Below are positions 11,694 to 22,535 of a stretch of 64,000 nt of DNA, one piece after another. Positions within the stretch are counted from its first letter, which is position 1, and each line of letters starts with the position of its first letter. The translations under genes were made by a program, and so were the position numbers. The notes below the pieces were generated by a model that was not told the DNA's origin, made no database searches, and worked only from the letters and a program-made list of their open reading frames with translations. This DNA is from Plenodomus lindquistii (taxonomy: Eukaryota; Ascomycota; Dothideomycetes; Pleosporales; Leptosphaeriaceae), in the NCBI GenBank assembly GCA_025504975.1, contig JANUWI010000008.1, positions 1,116,001 to 1,180,000 on the forward strand, given 5' to 3'.

Positions 11694-13750
11694 TTTCTCC
11701 AGAAGTTGGTTCCTGCATTGTACCTGCAGTAGACGCGTTCTGTTGATCAATCACCTCGACGTTAGTGTGGAGAGTGACGGCACAGTGGATATGATTGGGT
11801 CTGCTGGAGCTGACCACGCCGTCACGCGAAAGGCGCCGGCGTGCCAGGCATGCGGGAGGGTCCAATTGGGCCGGGCAAAAGCAGCAAGTCGCTAAATCTT
11901 CTTTTGCCCGTTCTTGCTCGCTGCAGGCCTGCATAATTGCTGCACTAAGGCTCCAAATAGCACATTACTATTGGGATGCTGACCACTGTACGAGCCACGG
12001 GCAAGCACATCTCTTACCGCCGCAAATTGCCCCGTATGTACATGGAGAGACGCGCAACTCAAGCCATAGCACACCCCATCACGACAGCATGGTATCGTTT
12101 TGACATGCCGTTCGCATGCAGATGCATGTGGCCATTCTGCACCGTCGGCTCGAGTGCAGCAGCTGCGCAGCTGAAACATAACCAAGAAATAGCATCAGAC
12201 CGCGTGGGCAGCCATGTTGACATGCCATGATGATGCAGTCCGCTAATCGCGTACACACTGGCGAGCCCATCATGTTGGTCGGATTCAGTGGCGACGTGCA
12301 GTGCGCTGTGTCGCACCATGATGAATAGCCGTCGGCTTCCCCACTTTTGCAAGTCGGTCCAACCAAGTTCAACCAACACCAGCAGGGCGAGCAAATCACA
12401 CCAAACGGGCATCATATTCTTGCTATCATGGTCCTGTTCCTGCGTCAGCCCAGCATGTCGAGCCTCGTCCTATTGAATGCGCGACGCGTTGTGGCAACGA
12501 ATGGATTTCTCTTTTTTGCCTTGCTACTGCAACTACGTGCTTGGTGGTGTTGGGCTCACGATATCGGTGGAGTCATGCTAGACATCGTGAGACATAGCAG
12601 GTGCCTTTGAAGCCTACAGAGCCGCGGTTGGATGAGTGCGTGCGGGCAGTGTTTGCCTGGATCGTCGTGGACGGTATTCAGCTCTGTGGTGTTTTATTCG
12701 CGAAACTCGAGCGTGGCACCGCGGACGAAGCGGCTTGTCTCGTGCTACAGCCTGGAGTACAGGTAACAGAGCCAACGGAGAGCGCGCGTCGTCGTCATTC
12801 TTATCACACACTGCGCAAAGGACACGCCTTGTATGGCAAGCGGAAATGTTTCAAACAAAGGCCAGGAACAGGGCCCCCTTGGACGGCAAGTTATCGATTG
12901 GACGATAGGGTAGGCTGAATCTCCCCGGCCGAAGTAATATCGAGTGATGCGATGGAGCAGAGACGCCGCACATGGGCTTCTGTGGTGTTGCTTGTCGAAC
13001 GCGACACAAGACTCGCTGGTGCTGCTCACCAGTCACCGGCGGCAACACGACTCGCTGCCCTCAGAGGCGGCCAGGCCGACAGAGGGCTCAGCAGCCTTCA
13101 GCTTCGTCTGCCACTCGCGGCCCACGAGCGACCTGGCTCTATCGATACGCACGCATGCCCGATGCCACCATGTGGCAGACGTCAGCCAACCATGTGGAAG
13201 CTGAGCCGGAACCGCCGTGCGCGTCTTCATCTCGCGTAGCGTGGCTGCATGGGGCGACAAAGATAGTGCATTAAGTTATGCCTTCTCTTGCTGCCCTAAG
13301 CCCTGAGTCGTAGAGAGCCGGCATGGATGGCTCATCCTGGCAAGCTTGTGGAGCGCTGCGCCCCGACGCTTCACACTAACGCGCGACCGTCCGTGTGTGT
13401 GCACATCTCTCTCTTTTCTACCGCGTCCCGCTCACTGCCTTCCTTGTATGTAAGGTTTAGATTCCGACGCTCTCTTTCCATCTCATCGCCTTTCTAGGTT
13501 TCTTTCTTGGTCCATTGTACATCTACGACTTGTGCAGTGACCGTCCCCTCTTTGCATCTCCATCTCCGTCATCGCATAGTCCAGTTTCGTTATTACGAAC
13601 TGCCATCCACTCCTTCCAGCCCTCACCATTCAAACTTGCATCTGCTCTGTATTCAAGTACGCGTAATTTGACAAACATCTACACGGTATCACCATCGACG
13701 CCCAGTCACCCATCAACTGTACAAGCCTTGCAATATATTACATCCTAACA

Positions 13751-13800
13751 GTGAGTACTCATTGTTTCAGACTAACGTCGGCCCATCTAATCTCCCACAG
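13751..13800 (+). other. Probable 5' UTR intron of the C2H2 regulator
   Basis: A 50-bp segment begins with the consensus donor GTGAGT, contains the branch-like GACTAAC and ends in CCCACAG, 15 bp before the ATG at 13816. This fits a 5' UTR intron of the downstream gene. Confidence 0.6.
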
Positions 13801-13815
13801 TAATCCACATCCGCA

Positions 13816-15519
13816 ATGGAAGGCTCATATCCCATCCACCCTGCCCAGGCCATGCAATCACCTTTCTTCTACTACAACCCAGACCCCCAGGGAGAGAACC
13901 ACCGTCAACACGGCCACTTCACACCTCACCCTTCTGGACACTCGACCTTCCAACCCCAGAACATGTACTACCAGAGGCCCTCATCCGCCAACTCACACCT
14001 GGCTTACTCTCAAACCGCATACGCCAGCCAGATGTTGACCCCGGTTGCGTCACCTCAGCCCATGTATCAGAAGCCAGCCATTCTCATCCAGCCCCACGAC
14101 TCGCCTTATCTGCACCCGTTGGACACTGACTACTCGTTTGCACCTGCCACACCTCCTCTTTCATCTTCTGGAAGCAGCACTAGCAGCCCACCGTCCTCAT
14201 GCGACGTCATGTCCACACCATTGTTTGACATCTTCCCCAGCGAGACAATTGAGGGCGTGAAGCAAGGCTGCGAGGGTGAGGTCTTCTCTGAGATTCTGGC
14301 TTCTGGCCTGGAATGGCGATCAGCAAGCCCACCCATGACACCTGGTATGTCCATTTCTGAGAAAAGCCCTGCAGCGGCTTCGAGACCTCTGTGGCTAACG
14401 TTCACAGTTTACATTCAGCCACCTTCGGCTAGCCAGGGGTCGTACCTTCTCTCCGCCACCTCTTGCCCCTCGCTCTCCCCGTCACCCTCACCCATCCCAC
14501 GCACATCTTTCGCCGAGGCCGAGAATAACTTCTGCAACCCCCGCGATTTGACCGTGACTGCGTCTACTGACCTGCCTACGCTTCTGACGCTTTGCCCCGG
14601 TGACGAGGAGCACAAGGTTGTCCTCAAGGGTGAGACTGCCAAGGTCTTCGAGCCTGCCCAATCTTGTGACTTCACCGGCCTCCCCACCTTTGAGCCTCTG
14701 TTCGAACTCGACTGTGAAGACGACTTTGCTGGTCTCGTCAACTTCTCTACCGAGAACACCCACTTCCTGGGCAACAAGCGCCAGCGCACCGACCTTGTTG
14801 CTTTCTCGCCCGAAGAGGACTTCGTAAGTGACGCCAGCTTCACCGACTTCGAGGAGGATTTGGTCCACGGCCTGCCTCTCACTCCTGCCGCTAGCGACTT
14901 CTCCGACAACATGTCTGGCAACAAGAGACGAGCAGTGAACAAGGCGCGTTCCGAGTACAGCGAGGCTGAGTCGGATTATCACAGTAAGACACAGACATCA
15001 GGTGACGAAAACACCGCGTCTGGAGCATCAAGCCAACAAGAATCAGGTCACGCCGACAACCACGCCGGCTCCAGCTCTGATGAGAATGCCTCCACACCTG
15101 TCGCGCCAACAAGCCGCCGCGGCCGCAAGCAGTCCCTGACTGAGGATCCCTCCAAGACCTTTGTTTGCACTCTATGCTCTCGTCGTTTCCGTCGCCAGGA
15201 GCACCTCAAGCGCCACTACCGCTCTCTCCACACCCACGACAAGCCTTTTGAATGCACCGACTGCGGTAAGAAATTCTCGAGGAGCGACAACCTGTCCCAG
15301 CACCAGCGCACCCATGGTGCTGGCGCCATCACTCTCGATGTTATGAGCAGCTCCGACATGCAGACCGATATGCAGCGAGACAGCGCCTTCGATAACCAAA
15401 ACCCCGCCATGATGGGCCAGATTCTCTATGACGCTGCTGCCAACGTCTCGAGTTCCAGCTCAGAGTATTCGGACATGGAGTCATCGCCCATTGGCAAGAA
15501 GCGCAAGAGGAACGAGTAG
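13816..15519 (+). CDS. Msn2/Seb1-like C2H2 zinc-finger stress transcription factor
   Basis: This is a DNA-binding regulator. Coding exons are 13816-14344 and 14408-15519; the 63-bp intron 14345-14407 has GTATGT and CACAG ends and joins in phase 1. The protein is 546 residues. Two adjacent C2H2 fingers lie at about 428-480: finger 1 helix RRQEHLKRH and finger 2 helix SRSDNLSQH. These helices match yeast Msn2/Msn4, which bind the stress element AGGGG, so the same site preference is inferred. The N-terminal half is rich in Ser, Pro, Tyr and acidic clusters, as expected for activation regions. A basic KKRKRNE tail is a likely nuclear signal. The intron is a multiple of three with no stop, so a 567-residue form from intron retention is possible. 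Filamentous-fungal relatives (Seb1, SebA) act in stress responses. Confidence 0.92.
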   Translation: MEGSYPIHPAQAMQSPFFYYNPDPQGENHRQHGHFTPHPSGHSTFQPQNMYYQRPSSANSHLAYSQTAYASQMLTPVASPQPMYQKPAILIQPHDSPYLHPLDTDYSFAPATPPLSSSGSSTSSPPSSCDVMSTPLFDIFPSETIEGVKQGCEGEVFSEILASGLEWRSASPPMTPGMSISEKSPAAASRPLWLTFTVYIQPPSASQGSYLLSATSCPSLSPSPSPIPRTSFAEAENNFCNPRDLTVTASTDLPTLLTLCPGDEEHKVVLKGETAKVFEPAQSCDFTGLPTFEPLFELDCEDDFAGLVNFSTENTHFLGNKRQRTDLVAFSPEEDFVSDASFTDFEEDLVHGLPLTPAASDFSDNMSGNKRRAVNKARSEYSEAESDYHSKTQTSGDENTASGASSQQESGHADNHAGSSSDENASTPVAPTSRRGRKQSLTEDPSKTFVCTLCSRRFRRQEHLKRHYRSLHTHDKPFECTDCGKKFSRSDNLSQHQRTHGAGAITLDVMSSSDMQTDMQRDSAFDNQNPAMMGQILYDAAANVSSSSSEYSDMESSPIGKKRKRNE

Positions 15520-16444
15520 ACTTTTCTTCTGCTTGTGTTTTCTTTTCGACTCTCATCACGACCCTTCACGACATCTCATCTGGTAGAAGGCTTTGACAAG
15601 GCCATACAGCCGCCTCTCATCATGTTGTCACGCACTGGCGACTCGGTTAGACACATGGCATTGGTATTCGCGGTAGCCGGAGTATCCATCGTCAACGTGC
15701 GGCAAAAGCTTCTCATTTCTCTTCTTCAACTGTATTGTTTACTCTTCCACTTTGGCTGCACACTCAACCAGATTGGACTTTTTCACATCACATCAGCGAC
15801 TTGCTACAGCATCGCGAATTGGGTTCTGGCTTTGGACTGGGGGATACGGCGCCTTACACAGCGGACGGATTAGATCTGGTGTTTTCTTTGGCTTTACTTT
15901 ATGACGACATGGCCCATTTACCTTACCGGCCATCGTCGCCGCGTTTCCACCTTTACCCCCAAACACGATTGTGTTTCTACCCCTCGTTGTAATCGGCATC
16001 ACATGCCAACATTCTGAGAATATTCGTTTCTCTTACACTGTAATTGTTCGAACCTCTACTTTGGCATTGCAATTTCATCTTGCGTCCATTGAAGGTTAGG
16101 GGTGCTGGCACTATCCAACTAGATCATAAAAACAATTACCGCTGTTCAAAATTTCCGACTGCATCGTGTCGAAGTGATTAGGTGGCGCCGTAGCATGTGC
16201 TGTCGGCGTTGCTTTTGTGTGACATGCGGTGTGAATGGAGCGTAATGTCTTATTGTCAGCTCTCTTGTCGCTTGTCAAAACGGCGATTCGTTTAGCGCAG
16301 AACGGACCCTCAGCGGGTACCACAGCCAGACCTCAGGCTTTTCCCGAGACACAGCTCGCGGGACGCGGCCCCGCCCGATTACCTCCCCTGATCTACTGCA
16401 TACTTGCAATTCACCTTGCAGGCATGCAGCATGTGTGCCTGACC
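15520..16444. other. Intergenic: 3' UTR of C2H2 gene and Dph6 promoter
   Basis: 925 bp. ORFs of 85-112 codons overlap in different frames, with no domain motifs. It most likely holds a long 3' UTR and the next promoter. The reading frame of the Dph6 gene stays open upstream to 16235, but the conserved protein starts at 16445. Confidence 0.5.
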
Positions 16445-18802
16445 ATGGCGCCGTCTCTCAATGTCATTGCGCTGATCTCAGGGGGCAAAGACTCGTTCTT
16501 TTCCATTCTTCACTGTCAAGCCAATGGGCACGAGGTAGTCGCCTTGGCAAATTTGTACCCACTACGCTCAACGACTGGCGACGATGATATCAACAGCTAC
16601 ATGTACCAGACTGTGGGGCACTCTGTCATTCCGCTTTACGAACAAGCACTAGATATACCACTCTACAGACAAGAGATCACAGGTCAGACAATCAACTCAA
16701 GTAGAGACTATGCGGCGCCGTCGTGGAAGCAAGAGCAGGACGAGACAGAGGATCTAGTTCCGCTACTGAGACGGGTCCTGGAAGCCCATCCGGAAGCCAA
16801 CGCCGTATCGACCGGAGCCATTCTGAGTACCTACCAGCGCACTCGTGTGGAATCCGTAGCGCTCAGGTTAGGTCTTACACCACTCTCGTATTTGTGGCAA
16901 TTTCCCCTGCTACCGCCATATACACAGTCATCCTTACTGCTTGACATGACAGCGGTGGGGCAGCAAGCAATCATTATCAAGACTGCGTCCGGCGGCCTGG
17001 ACGAAGGATTCCTAGGACTGGATGTGGCGGCGCCAAGGACCATCGCCAGGCTAGGTAAAGCCATGGGCCGGTTCGGTGAGGCAGACAATGGTGCGATTTT
17101 GGGTGAGGGCGGAGAGTTCGAGACTCTAGCACTCGATGGGCCTAGACCACTCTGGAAGAAGAGGATCAGACTCGACGTTGGACCGCCGGACGTGTTGGAC
17201 GGAGGGCAGACTGTGCAGATCATCAAGGCCAGTACGCTCGAAGAGAAGAGGGATGATGCAGAAGAGCTTGCAAGATCACTGAGGCTACCTGAACTTCTAG
17301 ATGAAGAGTTCAAGAGTGTACTCGAAGCAACGGGGCGCAACCACGATACCCGGTCCTTCATCTCTGATGACGCGACGCCTCTCAACGAGCCTTATGCGAT
17401 TGGTTTAACAGTTGAGAGTACTTTGTCGTCTCGTATCCTACCAAGGAATACTACTAATGACTCCCCTACTGTCTTCACTTACTCCAACATGACCAGCGAT
17501 ACGCGTCCGACATCTTCGCCTGGCTCTCCGTCGCGCCAGCTGACGAAGATCTTCTTGCGTCTCGATCACATCTTGAAGCAATGGCAGCTATTCAGATCTG
17601 GTATCAATCATTGTACTCTGCTTCTCCGCGACATGAGCGACTTCACGATTCTTAACCCGCTTTACGGACAATATTTCCACGATATAAACCCACCAGCCAG
17701 AGTCACGATAGCGATTGGCGAAAGCATGCCAGAGAACGTTGATGTCATGCTCAGCGTCATCGTAGACAAAGAAGAGAAGGACCGGAAGGGCAAGACTACC
17801 AGGCCGGTAAATAGGCAAGGTCTGCATGTCCAAGGCAGGAGTTACTGGGCTCCCGCGAATATTGGGCCATACAGTCAGGCCATCTCAGCACGGTTGCCAC
17901 GAATCGATCACAAGGCTGACGCGGAGACCAAAGAAGGCGGAGAGGTCGTGTATGTTGCCGGGCAAATCCCCCTAATCCCAGCATCGATGGAAGTGTACAC
18001 GGAGCAAAGCTTCAAAGGCCAAGCCGTGCTCTCATTACAGCATCTCTGGCGCATCGGCCGCGTCAAAGGCGTAAAGTGGTGGACCGCAGGCGTAGCCTTC
18101 ATCCCTACCTCTGAACACCCCGAAGAACAAGTCCGCATCGCACAGCAAACATGGAACGCTATACACACACCCACCACCACATCATCCGCGACCCACGACA
18201 CCGAGTCCGACGAAGACGCCGACATCGACCCCTGGGACCGACTCAATCGTAACCACGATTCTGCATTCAATGACCATACCTACCGCTCTCCCATCCCCGA
18301 TCTCCAAGCCGTCACCACCCCCACCAACCCCATACCATCCAACGAGACCCCCACACCGCCCTGCTTCGTAGCACAAGTCTCGTCCCTCCCACGCGGCGTA
18401 GACGTAGAATGGAGCGCCACAGGTCTTACCGCCCCTTGTATATCCTTTACCCGTTTACCCCATCATCCGAACCTTACGTGCTCCACGCCCATATCCACAC
18501 GCTCGCGCTTCCTGACCCTTGAGATTCGGAACCAAGCCGATGTGGAGGGTCTGCGCAAGATGGGCGAAGACAGCGTCAAGGAGTGGAGTTGTGCGACGCT
18601 GTATGCGGGGTCGGGGTTTGAGGTGGGCGCAAAGATGAATCTGAGGGGTGTGCAGTGGGTGCCGTGTCGGAGGGTTTGGGGGGAGGGGGGGAGGGAGGTT
18701 ATGGGAGTGTTGGTGGGGAGGGTGGATGGAGGGGATGGAGGAGGGGTTGAGGAGGGGGTTATGGGTAGGTTTGTAAGTGGGTTGGGGTTTGCTAGTGTGT
18801 AG
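16445..18802 (+). CDS. DPH6: Diphthine-ammonia ligase with C-terminal RidA-like domains
   Basis: This enzyme performs the last step of diphthamide synthesis, ATP-dependent amidation of diphthine on elongation factor 2. It is a single exon of 785 residues. The N-terminal ATP-pyrophosphatase domain begins with the P-loop SGGKDS (about residues 12-17), then ANLYPL, DELxSYMYQTVGH-like residues and the EGGEFETL motif near 220. The C-terminal half carries two RidA/YjgF-type domains, one opening at WAPANIGPYSQA near 468. This fusion is the usual fungal Dph6 architecture (yeast YLR143W). ATG 16445 (MAPSLNVIALISGGKDS) fits the family; 70 further in-frame codons upstream look non-coding. The last 60 codons are very G-rich in the DNA, encoding a glycine-rich tail. 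Confidence 0.93.
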   Translation: MAPSLNVIALISGGKDSFFSILHCQANGHEVVALANLYPLRSTTGDDDINSYMYQTVGHSVIPLYEQALDIPLYRQEITGQTINSSRDYAAPSWKQEQDETEDLVPLLRRVLEAHPEANAVSTGAILSTYQRTRVESVALRLGLTPLSYLWQFPLLPPYTQSSLLLDMTAVGQQAIIIKTASGGLDEGFLGLDVAAPRTIARLGKAMGRFGEADNGAILGEGGEFETLALDGPRPLWKKRIRLDVGPPDVLDGGQTVQIIKASTLEEKRDDAEELARSLRLPELLDEEFKSVLEATGRNHDTRSFISDDATPLNEPYAIGLTVESTLSSRILPRNTTNDSPTVFTYSNMTSDTRPTSSPGSPSRQLTKIFLRLDHILKQWQLFRSGINHCTLLLRDMSDFTILNPLYGQYFHDINPPARVTIAIGESMPENVDVMLSVIVDKEEKDRKGKTTRPVNRQGLHVQGRSYWAPANIGPYSQAISARLPRIDHKADAETKEGGEVVYVAGQIPLIPASMEVYTEQSFKGQAVLSLQHLWRIGRVKGVKWWTAGVAFIPTSEHPEEQVRIAQQTWNAIHTPTTTSSATHDTESDEDADIDPWDRLNRNHDSAFNDHTYRSPIPDLQAVTTPTNPIPSNETPTPPCFVAQVSSLPRGVDVEWSATGLTAPCISFTRLPHHPNLTCSTPISTRSRFLTLEIRNQADVEGLRKMGEDSVKEWSCATLYAGSGFEVGAKMNLRGVQWVPCRRVWGEGGREVMGVLVGRVDGGDGGGVEEGVMGRFVSGLGFASV

Positions 18803-19104
18803 GAAGAGGATGCAAGATGATGGGAGAAAAGGATATGCTGGAATCAGGTTAAGCATTTAGACGGACGGTCGGACAGATTTAGATTGGCTGATCATATTAG
18901 ACAGAATATATTGCAGAAACGAGTCAGTCAGACAGCATTTGTTCGCTCAAACTCGGTTTCTATATAAAAAAAAAATCATCGCTGACCCATCCATCGTCTT
19001 CCATTCGTGAAATCATGTCAGATGGTATTTTCCACCGTGAACCTATGGACCCCCAAACGCCGTTTGAATGCATGCACACACCAGACACGTCAGCCTAATG
19101 TCAT

Positions 19105-19939
19105 CTAAAACCGCTCCTTCATACGCCCCGCAACTGTCCTCAAGTTGCCATACACCTTGCTGGGGTTCTGACCGAGGATCAAGCTCACAATAGCCTCTCG
19201 CGCCACATGAATGTTCTTGAAGCCACCCAAAATGTGAATCTTCTGGTCTGCAAGGACGACTCGTGTCCTACTCGCGTTCTCAATGGCGAACTTGGTCTTG
19301 CCGTCCTTTCCTGCTATGCGTCCGATGGCGCGTCCCAGGTGCTCGCCATTGAGCGTCTTGACGTCCTTGATCTCAAAGGTCTCGATGTAGAGGTCGTCTA
19401 GACGGAGCAGTGCAATGGCATCGTCGACGTCGAAGCCGAGCGTGAAGGCCTTGACAAAGTCTTCGCCCTTTTGGAGCGCGCCCGTGTCGGTGGTGGAGGA
19501 CGAGGTGCGGAGTTCGACGGATTTGGTCTTGATGTTCATGCGGACTTGGAGTTTGAGGTGTTCGACGAGGGGGGGCTGGAGGTGGAATTAGCATGTTTTG
19601 CGCGCAGTGTGTGTCTGGCGTTGGACGTACGTAGATTTTCGGCCATGCGCCTTTGAGGGGAGTCATGCGGTGTGGTGGGATGGGCACTTTGCGCTGTTCG
19701 CGGCGAAAGGCCAGGGGCATCGATTTTGCAGGCGCAAACTTGGGGCGGTCAGACTCGTCGACCATGGGCACGTCGTCTGTAGATGTTTCTGGCGCGTCGT
19801 GTGGCGTGGCGTCTGGGTTGAAGTTCATGTCGAGCAGGTCGGTCTCGTTGTCTTGGGTGGGCAGGGGCACGTCGACGGCCATGGCGGCGTCTTCAGCGAG
19901 TTGCTCGGGGCGGCGCTGGAGCGCAGTGGGGGCGGGCAT
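19105..19939 (-). CDS. PNO1: Pre-rRNA processing KH protein Pno1/Dim2
   Basis: This is an RNA-binding assembly factor of the small ribosomal subunit, needed for 18S rRNA 3'-end maturation. Exons on the minus strand are 19939-19631 and 19575-19105 with a 55-bp intron in phase 0 (donor GTACGT); the product is 259 residues. Visible signatures are KGEDFVKAFTLGFDVDDA, the KH-like GRIAGKDGKTKFAIEN and the C-terminal NIHVAREAIVSLILGQNP with GNLRTVAGRMKERF, all conserved in Pno1. The first 75 residues are acidic and variable. ATG 19939 (MPAPTALQ) is preferred; an in-frame ATG at 20032 would add 31 acidic residues. The gene diverges from MDM31. Confidence 0.93.
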
Positions 19940-20310
19940 GTTGTCGTGACTTGTTTCTATTTGTTCTTCTTCTTCTGGTGTTTCCTCTGTGGTGGTTGAT
20001 TCGGCGGGGTTATCGATAGGCGCATGGCCCAAAATTTGTGAGGCGAGAAGTTTTGGCGCACCACCCGAAGCATGCTAGCCCGCCGCCGCCGACTGGACCA
20101 AAGCCAGCCGTGCCAGCCTTTTCCCAGCTGCCCATCATGACGTGAAGTCGCAGCCTGCCTCTGCCTCTGCTTGCTTGAGCAGCTCTCTGCCACACACAGT
20201 CGCCGTCGCCGTCGCCCCGCAACCCTCTCGACTCCCTCTCCCCCCACCCCGCCTCGGTCCGTCCGCCTCTTGCATCTGCCGACGACGATCATGTTGCAGC
20301 CGCGGCTATC
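19940..20310. promoter_or_regulatory. Shared divergent promoter, PNO1 / MDM31
   Basis: 371 bp between the two start codons. It contains CT-rich tracts near 20160-20280 on the plus strand, just before the MDM31 ATG. No specific operator is recognised. Confidence 0.45.
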
Positions 20311-22535
20311 ATGAACAAGAATGTAGGGTTGGCAGCCTGCGCGTCCTCATGGCGCTCAGTCGCCAGCCACGGCCACGGCCTGGGCCGCAGCAGCAGCAGC
20401 GCCCTCGCCCAATTCGAGCCACGGGCCTGGACCCAGTCGTTGTTGCCGCAGACGGGCCTCCAGAGACGGACTCGCACCGCACCCTCGCCCTCGTGTCGCC
20501 AGCTCTCGACATGCTCCCACTCCCCCGCGCGTTCGTCCCATGTCGGCCGCTTCGCCGCTTCACAATCGCCGACATTGGTACCCCGCGCCAGCCATCTGCA
20601 GCAGACCGTCACTCTTGCCGCCCTTGCAGCATGGGCTAGACATGCATCTTCGAGACCCTCGCGCAAAGACAGGAAGAATCGAGGCGGCGACCGTCGCAAC
20701 AAAAGCTCCGTGACCAACGACTCACAACACGCGCCGCAGGCCACTCCATCTCCACAGCCTGGGGCCTCGCCCAAGAATGCAGCCGACACCAACATACCCA
20801 AACCCCCCGCCCATGACTCGCAAACGCCAGCCAAACCTCTCCTCAACCGCATCCCCCACACCCTCCCACATCTATATCGCCCGACCAAAGCCGAACTGTT
20901 GGAAGCAGCCTCAGGCTTCTGGTCAAGGATCAAGGTGCACTTCAAGTGGCTGACGATTAGGAGCACGCGACCATTCAACGCAGATGAAATCTACGCCATG
21001 GTCTCGTGGGTATTGGCAGCCCATATCCTTTGGATCGTACTGGGGACCACCACCTTCTTCATGTTGACCATCTTCTTAATCAATACGGCCTTTTCGCAGG
21101 AGACTCTGGCAAAGTGGATTGGCAACTATCTGACAAAGTCCTCCGGCATCAAGGTAGTCTTCGAGACTGCTGTTGTACCCAAGTGGGGGGACGGTGTCAT
21201 TTCTTTCCGCAAAGTATTCGTTTCCCGACGTCCTGGCCAGGGACGAGGCAAGGTTACCAAGGGCTCCCAGACCGAGATGGCCGCGGCCGCTGCGGCCATT
21301 GCCCAACAAGAGAAGGACGCCAAAGATTCAGTCCCCGAGGTAGCCGAGCCAGAGGAGGACACCAACTACACTCAATTCGACATTTCCATCGACACCGTAA
21401 ACGTTACCCTGTCTTTCTCGAAATGGTTCAACGGGAGGGGTCTACTGAACGATGTCGAGATCAAGGGAATCCGTGGTGTTATCGATCGAACATCGGTGCG
21501 CACCATCGAAGGAGTGGACCCCAAGTCGTACAAGCATGAACACAACCCTGGCGACTTTGAGTTGGACTCTTTCAAAATGGAAGACTTGCTCGTCACAGTA
21601 TATCAACCGAATGGCTTCCGACCCTTCTCAGTCAGCATGTTCTCATGCGATCTGCCACAGCTGCGAAAGCAATGGCTGTTTTACGACTTCCTCTCCGCCA
21701 ACATGATGTCTGGTTCATTTGACAACTCCTTGTTCACTGTGCATCCTCGACAGACGCACAACTATACTGGTACCCAGCTTAGTAGCGGCCGTGAAACTGA
21801 CGATGGTAAGACCTGGAAGAAGCACAGCCGGATACGAATCGATGGTCTCAACATTGACCACTTGAACCGAGGCTATGATGGGCCCTTCTCATGGATTCAC
21901 GAGGGTAATGTCGATATTATAGCGGACGTCATGCTGCCCAACGATGATGATGACAGCATCGCAAAGGTCATGTCCGACATGTATGACCGCGTCGAGGCCA
22001 CTGTCTCGCAAAACGGTCGCAAGCACCACTTGTCTGATCATGCAACCCATGGATTCGATGACCATCATGATGATGAAGTCCACCAGGAAGACTCAAGCGA
22101 GGAAGACAGCCGTTTCATTATCATGGACATGCGAGTACATCTCAACGACGTCCGCGCATCTGTGCCCATTTTCACGCGCGACATCTCTTATGTCAACAAT
22201 GCGCTTGTGCGACCAATAGTGGCCTACATTAACTCTAGACGCACATTCATACCTGTCAACTGCAGAGTGGTGAAGAAAGTCAGCGAGTTTGACGGCAGTT
22301 GGACACTGTACGATAGTGGTTTGATGGAAGAAGTGTCTCGCGAGGTAAGCGACATGCCACCCCACCTGTACGTTTGCGCAACCACTAACAACAACCACAG
22401 ATGTACGATGCTTTCGCCCGAGACGTCCTTGAAGACCGGACGACGCGCAAGCGCCGCATCAAAAAGGTCGGTATCTGGACATTACAGCTTGCCGCGCAAG
22501 CTCTCTTCCTGGGACTAGCTGGTAACATTGCCTGA
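20311..22535 (+). CDS. MDM31: Mitochondrial inner-membrane protein Mdm31/Mdm32 family
   Basis: This is a mitochondrial distribution and morphology protein that in yeast sits in the inner membrane and affects mitochondrial shape, nucleoid stability and phospholipid balance. Exons are 20311-22344 and 22401-22535 with a 56-bp intron (GTAAGC, CCACAG) in phase 0, giving 722 residues. The N-terminus is rich in Arg, Ser and Ala without acidic residues for over 100 positions, fitting a mitochondrial presequence. A hydrophobic segment lies at about 230-260 (WVLAAHILWIVLGTTTFF). The core FDISIDTVNVTLSFSKWFNGRGLL and DVEIKGIRGVIDRT are family hallmarks. The short second exon adds a final hydrophobic stretch, LQLAAQALFLGLAG, so the unspliced frame is not the natural end. 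Confidence 0.92.

Larger units (their letters stand above)
8009..13750. other. 5.7-kb gene-poor region upstream of the Msn2/Seb1-like regulator
   Basis: No ORF here is clearly a gene. ORFs reach 149 codons (10374-10823) but lack domain motifs, and several frames are open on both strands where GC content is high. The only coding-like piece I would single out is on the minus strand near 9667-9849, listed separately. A short GTT microsatellite lies at 11672-11693. The size is exceptional for this window, where gaps are usually 0.3-1.5 kb, so a long promoter, a non-coding transcript or a decayed gene is possible. Confidence 0.5.

Noticed and set aside
16235..16444. Upstream in-frame extension of Dph6
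   Set aside because: The conserved protein begins at 16445; the 70 extra codons have no targeting or domain features.
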